Assembly: GCA_003260075.1 (NCBI GenBank)
Contig: QLIY01000054.1
Span: 186,001-250,000, forward strand
Source: Phallusia mammillata
Lineage: Eukaryota; Chordata; Ascidiacea; Phlebobranchia; Ascidiidae
DNA: 64,000 nucleotides
Direction of reading: 5' to 3'
Positions 49,006-61,186 of this stretch are shown piece by piece. How positions within the stretch are numbered: the first letter of the stretch is position 1; each line of letters starts with the position of its first letter. A program made the position numbers and the translations under genes. The notes beneath the pieces are model-generated. The model made no database searches and was not told the origin of the DNA. It worked only from the letters and a program-made list of their open reading frames with translations.

Positions 49006-51475
49006 TTCTTGCAAAGTGGTCTGAGTTTGGGCACAACAAGAAAATATGACGGTCACTTGCGTTATAAGCTCGGACAATTGCGCATGAAAACCCTAAATTG
49101 GCGTCTTTGTGACGATGTGTCTGATATGCCTCACCTCCATTTGAAATGATTCGTCCAAGAGATCGAGTACGTCGTTTTATCTCCACTTGCAGCTGCTCAC
49201 AAACACAAATTCGCCGCCTAAATTAGTTTAAATTTGTGTCTGCGTTTGAAATTAACATCATTACATTGTGTGTGACAAATTTTTTCCAAAATAACTTATT
49301 CGCCGAACGATGGTCCATTGCAGGAAAATTGCCAGGAATAACATTAAACGGGCTTTCATGGTGTGAAGAAAGTGTATTGAAAACCGAAAATTGCTTTTTC
49401 AATTTTGCTATGTCAGACTTCATCATAAAAAACACGTGTTTGTTGCCTGCTGTCTGTTTAAATCTAAACTTACTGGTTCTTCAAGTGGAGTACACTGACC
49501 CGTTGACGGACAAAAATCGGATTTACGGAAACCGCCAAAAAGTTGTTTTATCGGACTGCGTTAAATTAATTTAGTTTCAAACAAGATATATTATCAACAA
49601 TTACATTCATATTTTCAGTTCTTTGCCGGTTGGTGTCACTGAATGTTGTTGAACTGATTGTTGGGGTTTGGGTAGTGAATTAACGAAAAAAATCATTACT
49701 AAGGAATACAAAAATTTGGACAGACTACGACCACACCAGTTTGAAGGCACCCGATCTCGTTCGATCTCAAAAGTTAATCAACCTCGGACTTGGTCAGAAC
49801 TTAGATGGTTGACCGCTTAGGAATGCCAAGTCATATTTTTGTATATGTGTAGCTGTTAGAATAAGTAGGCTATACAACAAATCATGGCTTATGTGAACTT
49901 TAACTTTTGCATATGTTGTAAAATTTGAGTGCAAGCATTTCAGACCGACCCACAGTAACCTTTACAAAAACCACAGAGACTTTATGACCTTTAGTAACCT
50001 TTTAAACATTTTTTGACAGTGTAGGGTGAAAACAGCTAATTTACTTTTACAGATGTCCATCGATGTCATTTGCTTCGGGCACTTGGGCGCGAATGTTTAC
50101 GTGATTTTATTTTCGAAAAACTTTCCAACAGTTTGTGTATCAAAATAAACGCAAGTTGATTGTGTGGTTGATATAGGGAAGTAATTGCGTTTAATCCCTA
50201 AATGTCGTCGCCATTCTGCTAACTCCTACTGTCACGTGCACAGATAAAAACAGATGGAAATTTTGACCCGTTCAACGTTTGCTAACAACAACCACAATAA
50301 ACGATCTGTATGAGTGGGATTTTTAAATCCAGAAGTACTTTCTTTCATTTACTATTCGGCAAATTGTAAATGTAAAGCCTTAGATGCAGGTTTTTGTAGC
50401 ACGGTTAACCCTTAAACTCCAAACTACTATAGCTTACTTACATCCAAAGCTTAGCAGTATATAACCCCCGGTTAAAAAGCAATTAGTTTGGTCGATTGAC
50501 AAAAATTCTTAGTCGAATAAAAAAATTGTTGGGGGGCAGTTACACTCAGCACCATCGAATGTTTTGTATTTAAGGTTTGACGCAAATAAACGATAAACGT
50601 GATGTATTTGTTTAAATGTCGTGCACTCATCATCTCATGTTAACAGAACGCGTTTCTATTTGGGCCGAGTTAGTTTTGACTTTCATGTTTTCATTCTTTC
50701 GACTCCTTTACAAAGGAAAAACTCAACACTTCAATAAATTGTTTTTTAGTTTTAATTCTGCTCAGGTAAATATGATTTTCGGGGGGGGGGAACAGATCAC
50801 TTTTCTCTATGGCCGAGTTAGTTTTGACTTTCATGTTTTCATTCTTTCGACCCCTTTACAAAGGAAAAACTCAACACTTTAATAAATTGTTTTTTAGTTT
50901 TAATTCTGCTCAGGTAAATATGATTTTCGCATTTTACAAATAAGTTTGCAGAAAAATAACAGATGCGTCAAAACCTTAAATAAATCAATTTCGATGAACA
51001 AAAGGCAAAATGCACAAACTAGGACGAATAAAAAAGTGAGAAGTTTGTAAGTTAATTTGCTGATGACAGTTAACAATGGCTTTTACTTTTCTAAACTTAT
51101 GTGCATTGGCCACGTTTTCATCAATGTGTTGTACAAATCTTTACTCGTGTGATTTTACGAGCTTCACAAAACGCCCTATGTTGCAAAGTGGGGGGGGGGG
51201 TTCATCAATGTGCAAATCTGTACTCGTGTGATTTTACGAGCTTCACAAAACGCCCTATGTTGCAAAGTAAAGTGCGGCGTTACAATGATAAGACTGACGA
51301 AGTATTACGAAAAGGATGTTAGGACGTAGGATAAGTAATATTAAAATTGGCCGTACGAGTACGAATTAATATTATAATAACATTACTTGCAATCACAGTA
51401 TTTTAGAGTAATCTCATATCCTAAAAAGTTAGTTGCAAAACCAGTTTGCTATTAAACAATGCGATCTTTTAGATC

Positions 51476-51499
51476 AGTGGTCGGCAACCGCCGGTCCGC
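51476..51499. mobile_element. hAT terminal fragment cut by a gap
   Basis: CAGTGGTCGGCAACCGCCGG followed by TCCG is a typical hAT end. It runs straight into the G run at 51500-51509, so the rest of the element is missing from the assembly. Confidence 0.5.
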
Positions 51500-52741
51500 G
51501 GGGGGGGGGCTTTAGATGAACAAAATTTGCCACTAGGTGACCCTATTTTTTGGCTCTCTGTTTCTATTTTAATATTTAAACTAGAAAATCGTTTGATTAA
51601 TGTAACTGTTTGTGAGGAAAAACATTAGATACTCGTAACTTCGATGCACTCTGACAAACGGATTTGCGTTTCCCCGATGTTAATTAATATTAAGAGCAAA
51701 AATTAGGTGCTAAACAACTTTTTAGATAAATTGACAATTTTCCGGTTCACCTACTGAATGAATTGACCAATAATATGTGAAATTTCTTATTGAACTCTGT
51801 AAATTATATGTGATTAAACTCTAATAAGTTTCGAATTTTAACTAATCTACCACTTAAAAATCAAGTATTATCGAATTGCAGGTTCTTCCTGGCCACGTGG
51901 CAACTTATCTTTCGTAGAGTGTAGCAAAACCACCTGATATATTCTTACAAAGGCTTGGGATGGAACTGCTGTAAAAATGCTTTTCAGTTTCTTTCACCTT
52001 AAACCTTGCCTTATTTTACTTTATGTTTGTGGCTTCATCAAAACGAAAACCCTGTAAAATCTTTATCTGTTGGATACAAAACCAATATCTTCTGCAGTCA
52101 TGAATTTTTCTCGTCCAGAAACTGATCGCTTAGTAACGTGTTTGTCGTTTATCAAGTAAAAAAATCACCACAGAATGTAAAATCGCATTACACGCTGCCA
52201 CTTAATGGACACATAATTTACTTGGGGTCGGACCAATGTAGTTCCTTTCCGGTTATTTATAGATCAGATTTTAATCACTGGGGGGGTTTGTTTCAACTGT
52301 GCACCCCCGGAGTTTATTATTTCTGTGGCGCATTCCCGCCCTTTGACCTTGGAAGCCCACGTTTCAAGGTTGTCTTCAAAGACTTGGGACCTAAACATGA
52401 AAATAACAAGAAAATAAACCTCATATGACCCCCGGTCGGCCAATCGTGACAGAAAAACATATTTTTCCGCAAACCCAGGTGACAATTTCGCACTTTGTTG
52501 TGAGAAAATGAGGCCAAAACTCTTTATGGTCATTCTACGTTTGATTTTCTCTATTATACATTTCACAAGAAACGCGATTTTCTTGTAATTTGCTGAGTCA
52601 TGCATTTTCCAAGCACGTTTGTTGAGGTTTTTGCCAATTTTGTGGTTAAGCCATAAAAACGGTGTTTTATTCAAAACTGTGAAAACATACGAAAAGACTT
52701 AAATTGCAGTTTTACTGGAAAGACGTATACTTATAAATAAA

Positions 52742-53075
52742 CTATTGCTGCCAGGCATAGTATCAAGTTTATAGAGCTCTTCTGGCAAATATATTTTTAT
52801 TCCGACGTTTCGCTAATCATTCGTTATCGTGCAGTGTTTTCGTTGCGTTGTGACATGATTGCGTGTTATTCATTTTTCCTCTGTTTATCGTGCACTGTTC
52901 TAGTCGCATTCAGTGTTATTTACCCTGATTTTGCGTTTCATTCTTTTTTCTTTTGTCTATCGTGCACTGTACTAGTCGCATTCAGTGTTATTTACCCTGA
53001 TGAAGGCGACCTCTATAGGACGTCGAAATGTCGGAATAAAATTACAATTGCCAGAAGAGCTCTACAAACTTGACG
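52742..53075 (+). mobile_element. Foldback/Penelope-like remnant with hammerhead-like core, copy D
   Basis: Long inverted arms, 52742-52812 and 53019-53075, carry the family sequence in both orientations. The centre holds an internal direct repeat of about 45 bp (TCGTGCACTGT..TAGTCGCATTCAGTG, near 52888 and 52962). CTGATGA lies near 52997 and GAAATGTC near 53027. No coding capacity was seen. Confidence 0.6.
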
Positions 53076-53962
53076 TATATTTATGTAAAGTGGGTTCCCA
53101 CCGATAAATATACATGTTAAAAAGCGACAAACTATCAACAAGTCTGGTTTTAACGGTGCAAATTATATGATCATTATAATTTTAATTGCTTTTTGGCCCA
53201 ATAATATTACGACAAATATCAAGTATTTTACTTAGCTACGTTTGAATTTATTTCCACAGCAAATGTGAATTACGTTTCTGAAAGTTAAAATCTAAAAATT
53301 TAACGGGTTTCTCTGCAAAACATATTGTGTTGGTTTTAAAATTTAATTACACGTGTTGATAAGGGGATTGGACTGACACAAACTGGCTGCCATAAAGTTT
53401 GGTGTTACCACGATTTTCAACATAAAAAAATAAGTTAGTTTACAACAGTTTACCGTCATACACTTGGTGGGCTAAAAGAGCGACATTTCGAAAACAACTT
53501 GAGAAGCCGCGACACTGGTGTGTGATATTTAGATTGACCCACTCCTTTTTTAAGGGCGTTGTTGACGAAGCAATTAGGTTTTTTATATCCTAAAGAAATA
53601 AGTTCTGAAAATAGAAATAAAAATGCGCTTTATCCTACTTCACGTAAAAAATACCCTGGCTGTCGTATTTAGATTATTTCGTAACAATAGCTTTATAGTG
53701 GGTCGTGCCCAACCCGACAATGACCGGTCGAAACCTGTTTTGGTCACGTGGTATTGTGTCATTCCGACAAAACAATTGCCTGTGTTTACGAAATATACGT
53801 CGCAAATGTACTGATGGTGACAACAGACATTGTTGAAACGTCTGCGTGATGCATTCTATGATTAAATTACCATTATAATTTTCGTCCTAATTGGGGGGGG
53901 GGGATTGTTGAAACGTGATGCATTCTATGATTAAATTACCATTATAATTTTCGTCCTAATTT

Positions 53963-54129
53963 ACAAAGTAATTTAATCATAAACATAACTGCCAAAGAAC
54001 TGGTGTATAAAAAACACATCAAGCAGACATTTCGACAATCTCTGTTGTCATCATCGGTGCAGGTCCTGCATGATGTATTTTATATACACCAGTTCTTTGG
54101 CTATTATATTTATGATTAAATTACTTTGC
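53963..54129. mobile_element. Foldback MITE with ~48-bp inverted arms
   Basis: The left arm AAAGTAATTTAATCATAAA..GCCAAAGAACTGGTGTATA is matched by the right arm in reverse complement with about three changes. The loop holds ATTTCGACAATCTC and TGTTGTCATCATCGG. A shorter relative lies at 30267-30370. Confidence 0.75.
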
Positions 54130-55984
54130 AAAATGTGGACGAAAATTCGATGACGAAACCGCTTGTTGGCACGTGACCTTCGGAGTTCCATTTTTTCGTC
54201 TTTATCCGGATGTTTTTGTGTCGTGTTGTTGTTGTTGGAAGGAGAAATATATAGCGAAACTGAAGCGAATTGGGGGGGGGGCTTCGTCTTTATCCGGATG
54301 TTTTTGTGTCGTGTTGTTGTTGTTGTTGGAAGGAGAAATATATAGCGAAACTGAAGCGAATTTCCACCCGTGGGTACATATGACGTAATATACACGTTTC
54401 TCACAAGACTATAGGACTTAAACCTACTTCAAATAATTTTAAATACATTTCTTACCTGTGTTGTTTTAATAGTCGAAAAACTACCTCTACATTAACGTAT
54501 TCAAACAACTTAGGGCCGCGAAAAACTATGTTGTTAACAGATTAAGTTAATCTTGACCGAAAATAAATTTTTATCCTTGATTATAATTCGTAAACATAAA
54601 TCAGGTAGAAAGTGGAAAATATTGAGATCTAAAGTTAGCCCAGACCTGATTTTATTTATTCCTTCATGATATCTTCGAAAATGGTAAAAACTTTTTGAAT
54701 GTAACTCATATGTTTTGCGGATTTTGACCCCTTAAGCTAAATCATTTCCGGACTTTAGTTATCGTTTGAAATGTTCGTATTTGACTCGGAATTAGACGCA
54801 GTTTTACGGCTTTCAACTTTCAATGAAGAAATCGTATCAGTTTTGTGCGGGGGGGGGGAGTTCGAGCTGTTGTCAATATTTATTTGACTCGGAATTAGAC
54901 CCGGTTTTACGGCTTTCAACTTTCAATGAAGAAATCGTATCAGTTTTGTGCGAAATTGGTCACGCGGTCGCCGAACCATATAAACCCAAACGTTTAAAAT
55001 AAATTAATTGACAAGAAAGGCAAATATTTCAATTGTAGTGTTTTGTTGTTGCGTTTGGGTGCTTTTCTCCTAACAAGAGCGTTTTTTGGAGATGCTTAAT
55101 AATACTGTATGGGATTAGCATGAAATAGTCTTAACATAAAGCATGTGTTGCGTTGCTCTGTGTGTTTGTATGACGTAAAATATTATGTGGATTTTGAAAG
55201 CAGCATTTAGTTTGTCATCGTCACGTGTTTGGCATAAATCCCCCTTTTCATTCAAATCAGGACAGCGTGACGAAAACGATCCTTGGATAATAGATAAATG
55301 CAAGGCACAGAAATATCTCGTGAGGTAAATTAATCCTCGACCACAGAGTATGAATGACTTGCAATAATATCCTGTTCCGGTTATTGACCAAACGAACAAT
55401 TTTTTCACTCCCGTTTCGTCCAACAATTGGTCATCCTCAAAATATTCTGTCCTTGCGCAACAACTTGAAAAACCTGACGGTAAAATTTCCTGCTATAAAT
55501 AGACGCCCGAGTATTTGCAGTAACACTAGAGCTGCTAATTACGACTATATGCAGGTGTCTTGTGATCAAAATGGCGGAAAAGACCCCCTCCTTCACCCCT
55601 TGTGACCTGACGTCATAAACGTTTGCGCAACAGTTACGTCACAATGGAGTTTTGTTGCGGTCAAGTTCGAGTTTCTAGTATCACGTGATATTTTGAAACG
55701 CGCGAAGTCGAACGGTGGATTCCGTCGTGTGCTGGTTACGCTGTGATCAGGAATTCACTTTATTAGGGCGAGATTGCGTAACAGTTTGCGTGTGAAGGGA
55801 TTTTCTCCCAAGATTTTTATTCTTGTGCCATGACTTACGCCCGTAGCGACATTTAAGTGAAAGTCGGTGATATTTTAGCTAAATTAGGGTTTTTCAACAT
55901 CGTTTCGTGTAACAACGCCTGGACGTTTTGATAAAATGCGAGAGTCGTCTTTTTATTGCAACTTCGCCAGATGTATAATTTCGA

Positions 55985-56062
55985 AGTTGTTAATATGAAA
56001 TGCTGAGTCGGGATTTGAACCGCAAACTTCTGATCAAGTCCAATAGGTTTGCCACTTTCGTG
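55985..56062 (-). pseudogene. tRNA-like relic
   Basis: On the minus strand GCGGTTCAAATCCCGACTC resembles a T-arm with a degenerate box B, preceded by ATTGGACTTGATCAG, an anticodon-arm-like stretch. I cannot fold a full cloverleaf, so this is a tRNA pseudogene or SINE fragment rather than a working tRNA. Confidence 0.3.
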
Positions 56063-56473
56063 AGAAAAAATCAATTAATTTTGATTTAACGAAAAAAACA
56101 GTTTTTATACTTTCCATTTAGTGTCCGTGTATTGGTTTCAAACATGGGTTTGATGTTTTCCAATTCAATATAACTTCTGAATCGTTGTCCAAGAATAAAG
56201 TTGTTGAATTGGAAAATTCTGACTCAAAGCGACACCTAGTGACACGTTATTAAATTATGTTTGACCACTGGAGGGGGCTCAAGACCCCAGACGCTTGATC
56301 AAATATTTATGAAGCTGGTGACATTCCAGTCGAATTCTTTTCGAGTGTAAACTGCCTCGGGTGATCACACGACTTTTAATGTAACGAATATTAATCATTT
56401 GGAGAATTGGAAAATTAAACACGTAGTCACAACAAACGCCAAGTTTTATTGCCCTTACGATGACGTTAAGGAA

Positions 56474-56500
56474 TCTGTGACGTGGTTATTACGTCACAGA
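56474..56500. repeat. Perfect 10-bp inverted repeat holding CRE half-sites
   Basis: TCTGTGACGT, a 7-nt spacer, then ACGTCACAGA. Each arm holds a CRE-like TGACGT half-site. Confidence 0.6.
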
Positions 56501-57003
56501 CGGTCGTAAAGCTGCAGGAAGCCTGACTATTTCGGTTTTGGCGCAATCAAGTAAGATAATGCTAACTGCTTTCAATGGCTTTGTTGTTTGAAAACGTGTG
56601 AAAACAAGTCCTTGTAACTTTTAAATTATGTTGGTTTATGTATCGTTTGCAATATACTGCGAATGAATAGCTGTATAGCGAGCGAGTTAAAACAACCTTT
56701 GTCAAAATTGCAACGTTTATTGCCGCCAAATTGGTTACCGCCCATTTCTTGTTGACTCTTATTGACGGCTGCAAACAAACCGACCGGAAAAGGTTTTGGC
56801 CTACACTGCATTCTGTTTAACAACTTAACACACAAACTCACGAAAGCAGATGTTATAACGCTTGCGATAAAACCTTGGGCGCGCGAATTGCACATTCTAT
56901 TTTGCCGCTAATGTTATATTTACGTCCGTGGCTTTCGCAAAAAAACATTGGAATTTTAAAATTTAATGTGTGTTAGTAGACAATCACATTTTCAAAAAGA
57001 AAA

Positions 57004-57099
57004 ATGACTGATATTTCTCAAGGTAACCCCGCCCAAGTCAGTAAATATGAAAACCTGTGCAATGTTTGTTGTGTTAACCGAAACTTCGACAGCAGCAAG
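57004..57099 (+). CDS. Possible small first coding exon
   Basis: An ATG opens 32 codons (MTDISQGNPAQVSKYENL...) rich in Cys and Asn, followed directly by a GTATCA donor-like site. No partner exon was identified and no family is recognised. This is a weak call based only on frame and border. Confidence 0.2.
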
Positions 57100-60000
57100 G
57101 TATCAGTTTAAGCGGTGAGTTTAACTTAATACCTTTAAACCACATCGAATTCCACCAACGTTGAAACAAGTCTAAGCAGCTGTCTTGGGATATTTTCGGC
57201 AACACGATTCCACGAAATAAAAGTTCATCATACCCAAATCACAAGGTTTTCAAATCACATTCCGATTACGCGGTGCTTCTTTCGGCAGTGTTAAAGTAGC
57301 TAATGAAATGATTCAAAAACCGACGTTTCTCAAAAAACTCTGAATATTTTGCTGCTGAATTTCTATGATGCATGAACGACGGTTTCCACAAGCGTTTAAT
57401 CATTTGCCCAACCGCTTCATTCCGACTCTGAATCACCGACGCTGCGCAAAGGTTAAATCCTATTAACGAGAAAACTCATTAACCTGATTTCCTCCCCCGT
57501 CTTAACTCGACGGTCAGTCAACTTCTGCGGAGAGATCTGTAACATTGTTGATGAAATTATCATCATCCCCTTTTCTTGGCCTTTAAGTCGATTACTTTTA
57601 TTTTTCAATAATGTTCAATTGCGATGTTTCTAGGGATCAAATGTAATAGATGTATTGTTTGTTGTGGAATTTAATTTATTAGGAAACAGAAACTGGAATA
57701 AAGTTTTGCAGAAACTGTGACATTTAATTTAACATTAATGTTTGTTATCAAGAAATTAATACATGGTGAACAACATTTAAAATACTTGAAACCTGAATTT
57801 GACAACATTTGAAGGCGGCTTGCCATATTACTTGTCGCATCAAAATTGTAGGACCTTTGTTATGTCCCAGTTGATTTAAACAATAATCCAAAATTATACA
57901 CATTCGAACGTGTTGATCGCGTTTTTTGCAATTATTAAACGCAACCAGTTTAATATTAAATTTCTTAATAAATACTTAAACATGTCCCCGTAAATCACTG
58001 CGGTTTCGCGCATATCCACCACACAAACATTTAATGTACTTTCCAAAATACATTTGTGCAATGAATTCTTGAGAAGTAAGTTGCGTCTACATCGCACATG
58101 TTAATTAGGAAAAGGTACGAATCGACACTTGCAACTTTTTTATGTGCCTTTTAAAATCTCTTCCGTCGTGTCATTGTGGTTTATTTTGCTATTCTTACGC
58201 GATCAAGAATTTGCGCAGCCATTTGAATCAACTTTTAAATTATATCGCAAGCCTTAAAATTGATAAATCACTTTTAGGGGGGGGGGGCTTTTAAAATCGT
58301 CGTTTCATGGTGGTTTATTTTGCTACGCGATCAAGAATTTGCGCAGCTATTTGAAACAACTTTTAAATTATATCGCAAGCCTTAAAATTGATAAATCACT
58401 TTTACAGCAATAACTTATAGCAGGATTTTTTTTCGATCATTTATGAACATACACCGGTTGTTGAAAGGTGAAGGCGGTAAAACTGGTTTTAAGCAGACCG
58501 CTGCACGCATTGTCGTAGAGAAAATTGTGCAAACGGTATAAACAGCCTTGGATAAAAACATATGTTTGTCATTATCATGTATTTTATCTTTGCGTAAATA
58601 TATCCAACACACTTAAATACAGTTGCTAAATTTAGCCAAGGATTTAGCAAAACAGTGCCCAACGCAAAACACTTGAGAAGTTTCTTAACCTATATTACAC
58701 ATAATTACCCGGTGCTGAAGCACATGAATTATGCGTGGGCATTTTATCCATTAGCTTTGTTCTATTTCTGGCCACGGTGCTTGGTGGCTGAAAGAAAAAT
58801 AACTTTTGATGACTTTTTCGGAACCCGCAGACGAACAGGTTTGCACACCGCAATACGTAGCAACGCCTGGTCAAAATATTGCCGAATAATCACCGTATGA
58901 CTGTCCAGTGTTTTAGAAAACAAAAATGCCGCCTATAGTTGAATCATACTTTCCAAGGAATCAAAATAAGACAAGATTGTTGATAAAGTGTGATATATGT
59001 TGTTTTTTTCCTCGCACCAGACGACATTGGTTATTGACGATCGCTTGTTGGGAAAAACAATTTTCCCGAACGAAAACAAGGTCATGAAGAAAAAATAGAG
59101 TCAGTCAATGTTAGAAAATTTTCCGAGTATGAACAAAATCTCATCAGCTTTTGTAAGAATTAAACAAAAATAAATAAATAAAAGGGGGTATTGCATAACT
59201 GTGCATAAAAATTGACGCTGTATTTACTTTTCCATAAGAAGCATTGCACAAATTTACCAACAGAAGCTTAACTTTATAAAAACGTACAGTAGAGAAGGTA
59301 AACCTTTCTCGACAAATGTGATTATGTACAAAAAAATTCCCCATGCAAAGTGGATTTTAAATATTTTTTAAATAAACTTTTTGTTAGAATAACCACTTTT
59401 CGCAAACTGCATGGAAAATGCAAGGCACGACCATAAAACAACACCCAAACAACGACAGGATATTGTTATTCACTAAATTGTACAAGGAAAATTGTTGTCA
59501 TGTTTCAATTGTCGTAAATGACAACAGCTAATAGTGTCATTTTGTCCGTTTTTTGAAATGGGGGGGGGGTAAAATGCAAAGCACGACCATAAAATAGCAC
59601 CCAAACAACGTCAGGATATTGTTATTGACTAAATTGTACAAGGAAAATTCGTTACCACGTTTCATGTCGTCAATTGTCGTAGATGACAACAGTTAATAGC
59701 GTTATTTTGTCCGTTTTTTGAAATTTAAATGGGCACTTTTTAGGACACTTTTTGATTGAATGTGATGTTTTTTGGTTTGTTTTTTGGCTTTGATAAGAAC
59801 ATTCGAAACCCATGTGTACAGACAGTCAAGCACTTGAAGATATGATTTAACGCCGTTTGCTGTAAAGCATAATTATATTAAATTCCTGTAATGTAAAACA
59901 TAATAATAATGGGGGGGGGGCAACCCATGTGTACAGACAGTCAAGCACTTGATGATATGATTTAACGCCGTTTGCTATAAAGCATAATTATATTAAATTC

Positions 60001-60413
60001 CTGTAATGTAAAACATAATAATAATTTTGGAAACACCTTTGATTAAAGTAGTAAATTATGTTTAAAAGTTTCACCTCAATGCCCTCTTGCCCAAAAGGCG
60101 TGGGCGTCAGAAAAAATATATTCATAAGCTCGTGTCGGCGCCGATGACCCCTTGTGATGTATCAAAAAGCCGCGCAAAAAGTTGCATAACCGACTTAAGG
60201 CTGAGTCTGTCGCAAGAAGATTGGACTTTATTGCCCCTATCAGTTCAATGAAACAGGGTTAAGTCTCGTCCTGTGCTAAACTTGTCACAAAATGCCATGC
60301 AACGACACAATTACCCGTTACTTGTATATCCGTTCCGCGCCAATTTGCGAATAAACCAAATAGGATTTTTTTAATTTTCTTTCTGTGACGTCAATCGTAC
60401 GGAAGATTGTGTC
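57100..60413. other. Region without a supported gene
   Basis: AT-rich sequence with three gap junctions (58277, 59560, 59911). The open frame at 58655-58900 has no domain or splice support. Confidence 0.5.
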
Positions 60414-60741
60414 GTTTATTGTTTCTGCATATTTCCAAGGTTTATTTGAAAGGCCGTTTTCACACTTTGAATGTGACGTTGGTGGACATCTTTGTTTCCG
60501 GTTGTTTTGAAAAACTGTCAGCAGGTTCAGGGAAGTTTTGCGTATTTCCAGTGATTCACAACGTTCAGTGTTCAGCCGTTTATCGTTTCTGCATATTTCG
60601 GAGGTTTATTTGAAAGGCCGTTTTCACACTTTGTTTGAATCAAACGCTAGCGAGGCATTTTTCTTTCTGGCTGGTTGGAAAACCTGTCAGCGCGCTGGAG
60701 AAAGTTTTGCTTATTGTGATTCACTACATTCTGTGTTCAGG
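60414..60741. repeat. Diverged two-unit tandem duplication (~164 bp unit)
   Basis: Units 60414-60577 and 60578-60741 share TTTCTGCATATTTC, GTTTATTTGAAAGGCCGTTT, CTGTCAGC, AAGTTTTGC and GTGATTCAC in the same order, with a diverged middle. No G run separates them, so unlike the gap overlaps this looks genomic. It lies directly upstream of the possible exon at 60772. Confidence 0.6.
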
Positions 60742-60771
60742 GTGTAGCACGGCCCGCCGGACGAGACTATC

Positions 60772-60861
60772 ATGAAAGTTCGGCCACACAGACGTAAACA
60801 TTACTCGTCACCTCGTTTCTCAATCATCAAACTGTTTTGCCGTTCTCTACCATATCAAGGA
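60772..60861 (+). CDS. Possible first coding exon of a gene extending right
   Basis: ATG opens a 30-codon frame (MKVRPHRRKHYSSPRF...) that ends at an excellent donor, GGA|GTAAGT. The stretch is GC-richer than its surroundings. I could not find a convincing next exon before 64000. The encoded peptide is basic and not recognised. It may equally be a 5' UTR exon. Two RFX X-box motifs lie 250-330 bp downstream. Confidence 0.3.
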
Positions 60862-61116
60862 GTAAGTAACTATTCTAATCCGACGGTCTTGACAGCGAAG
60901 AGACGCGTTTTCTGTTTTTGCTCGTTTGCGGTTGCATGCTGTGACGTAAACGCATGCTTACGTCAGCAAGGTCTGGCTGTAACCGCGTCTGTCCGCTTCT
61001 CCCGTAGATTCAGGCACAACTTTTGAATCGGTCGCCTGTGCGCTCCGTATAATTCGCATGTTTGATTTGTTGACAGAGTGTAGAATAATATCCCGTCAAA
61101 TTTATCGCCGGACGCG

Positions 61117-61186
61117 ATCGTCATGGCAACGCGCAGTTTGCGTCATCGTTCTAGAATTCGCGGCAAATCGCGTGTTGCTTGGTAAC
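61117..61186 (+). promoter_or_regulatory. Pair of RFX X-box motifs
   Basis: ATCGTCATGGCAAC (61117-61130) and GTTGCTTGGTAAC (61174-61186) both fit the X-box consensus RYYNYY-N(1-3)-RRNRAC exactly. They lie 43 bp apart in CpG-rich DNA. RFX factors use such sites at ciliary gene promoters, so this may mark a promoter for a gene to the right or left. Confidence 0.45.

Larger units (their letters stand above)
49021..57003. other. Long region without a supported gene
   Basis: It contains upstream sequence of EGF copy 2, six gap junctions, a hAT fragment, repeat copy D, a foldback MITE, CRE-like palindromes and a tRNA-like relic. Open frames here lack acceptable splice borders or recognisable domains. 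Confidence 0.5.

Noticed and set aside
52264-52674. 136-codon minus-strand frame
   Set aside because: No recognisable domain, no neighbouring exons, composition typical of non-coding DNA.
55354-55605. Overlapping frames on both strands around 55.4-55.6 kb
   Set aside because: Neither has a domain or good splice borders; the stretch is better explained as GC-richer regulatory DNA with a CRE palindrome.
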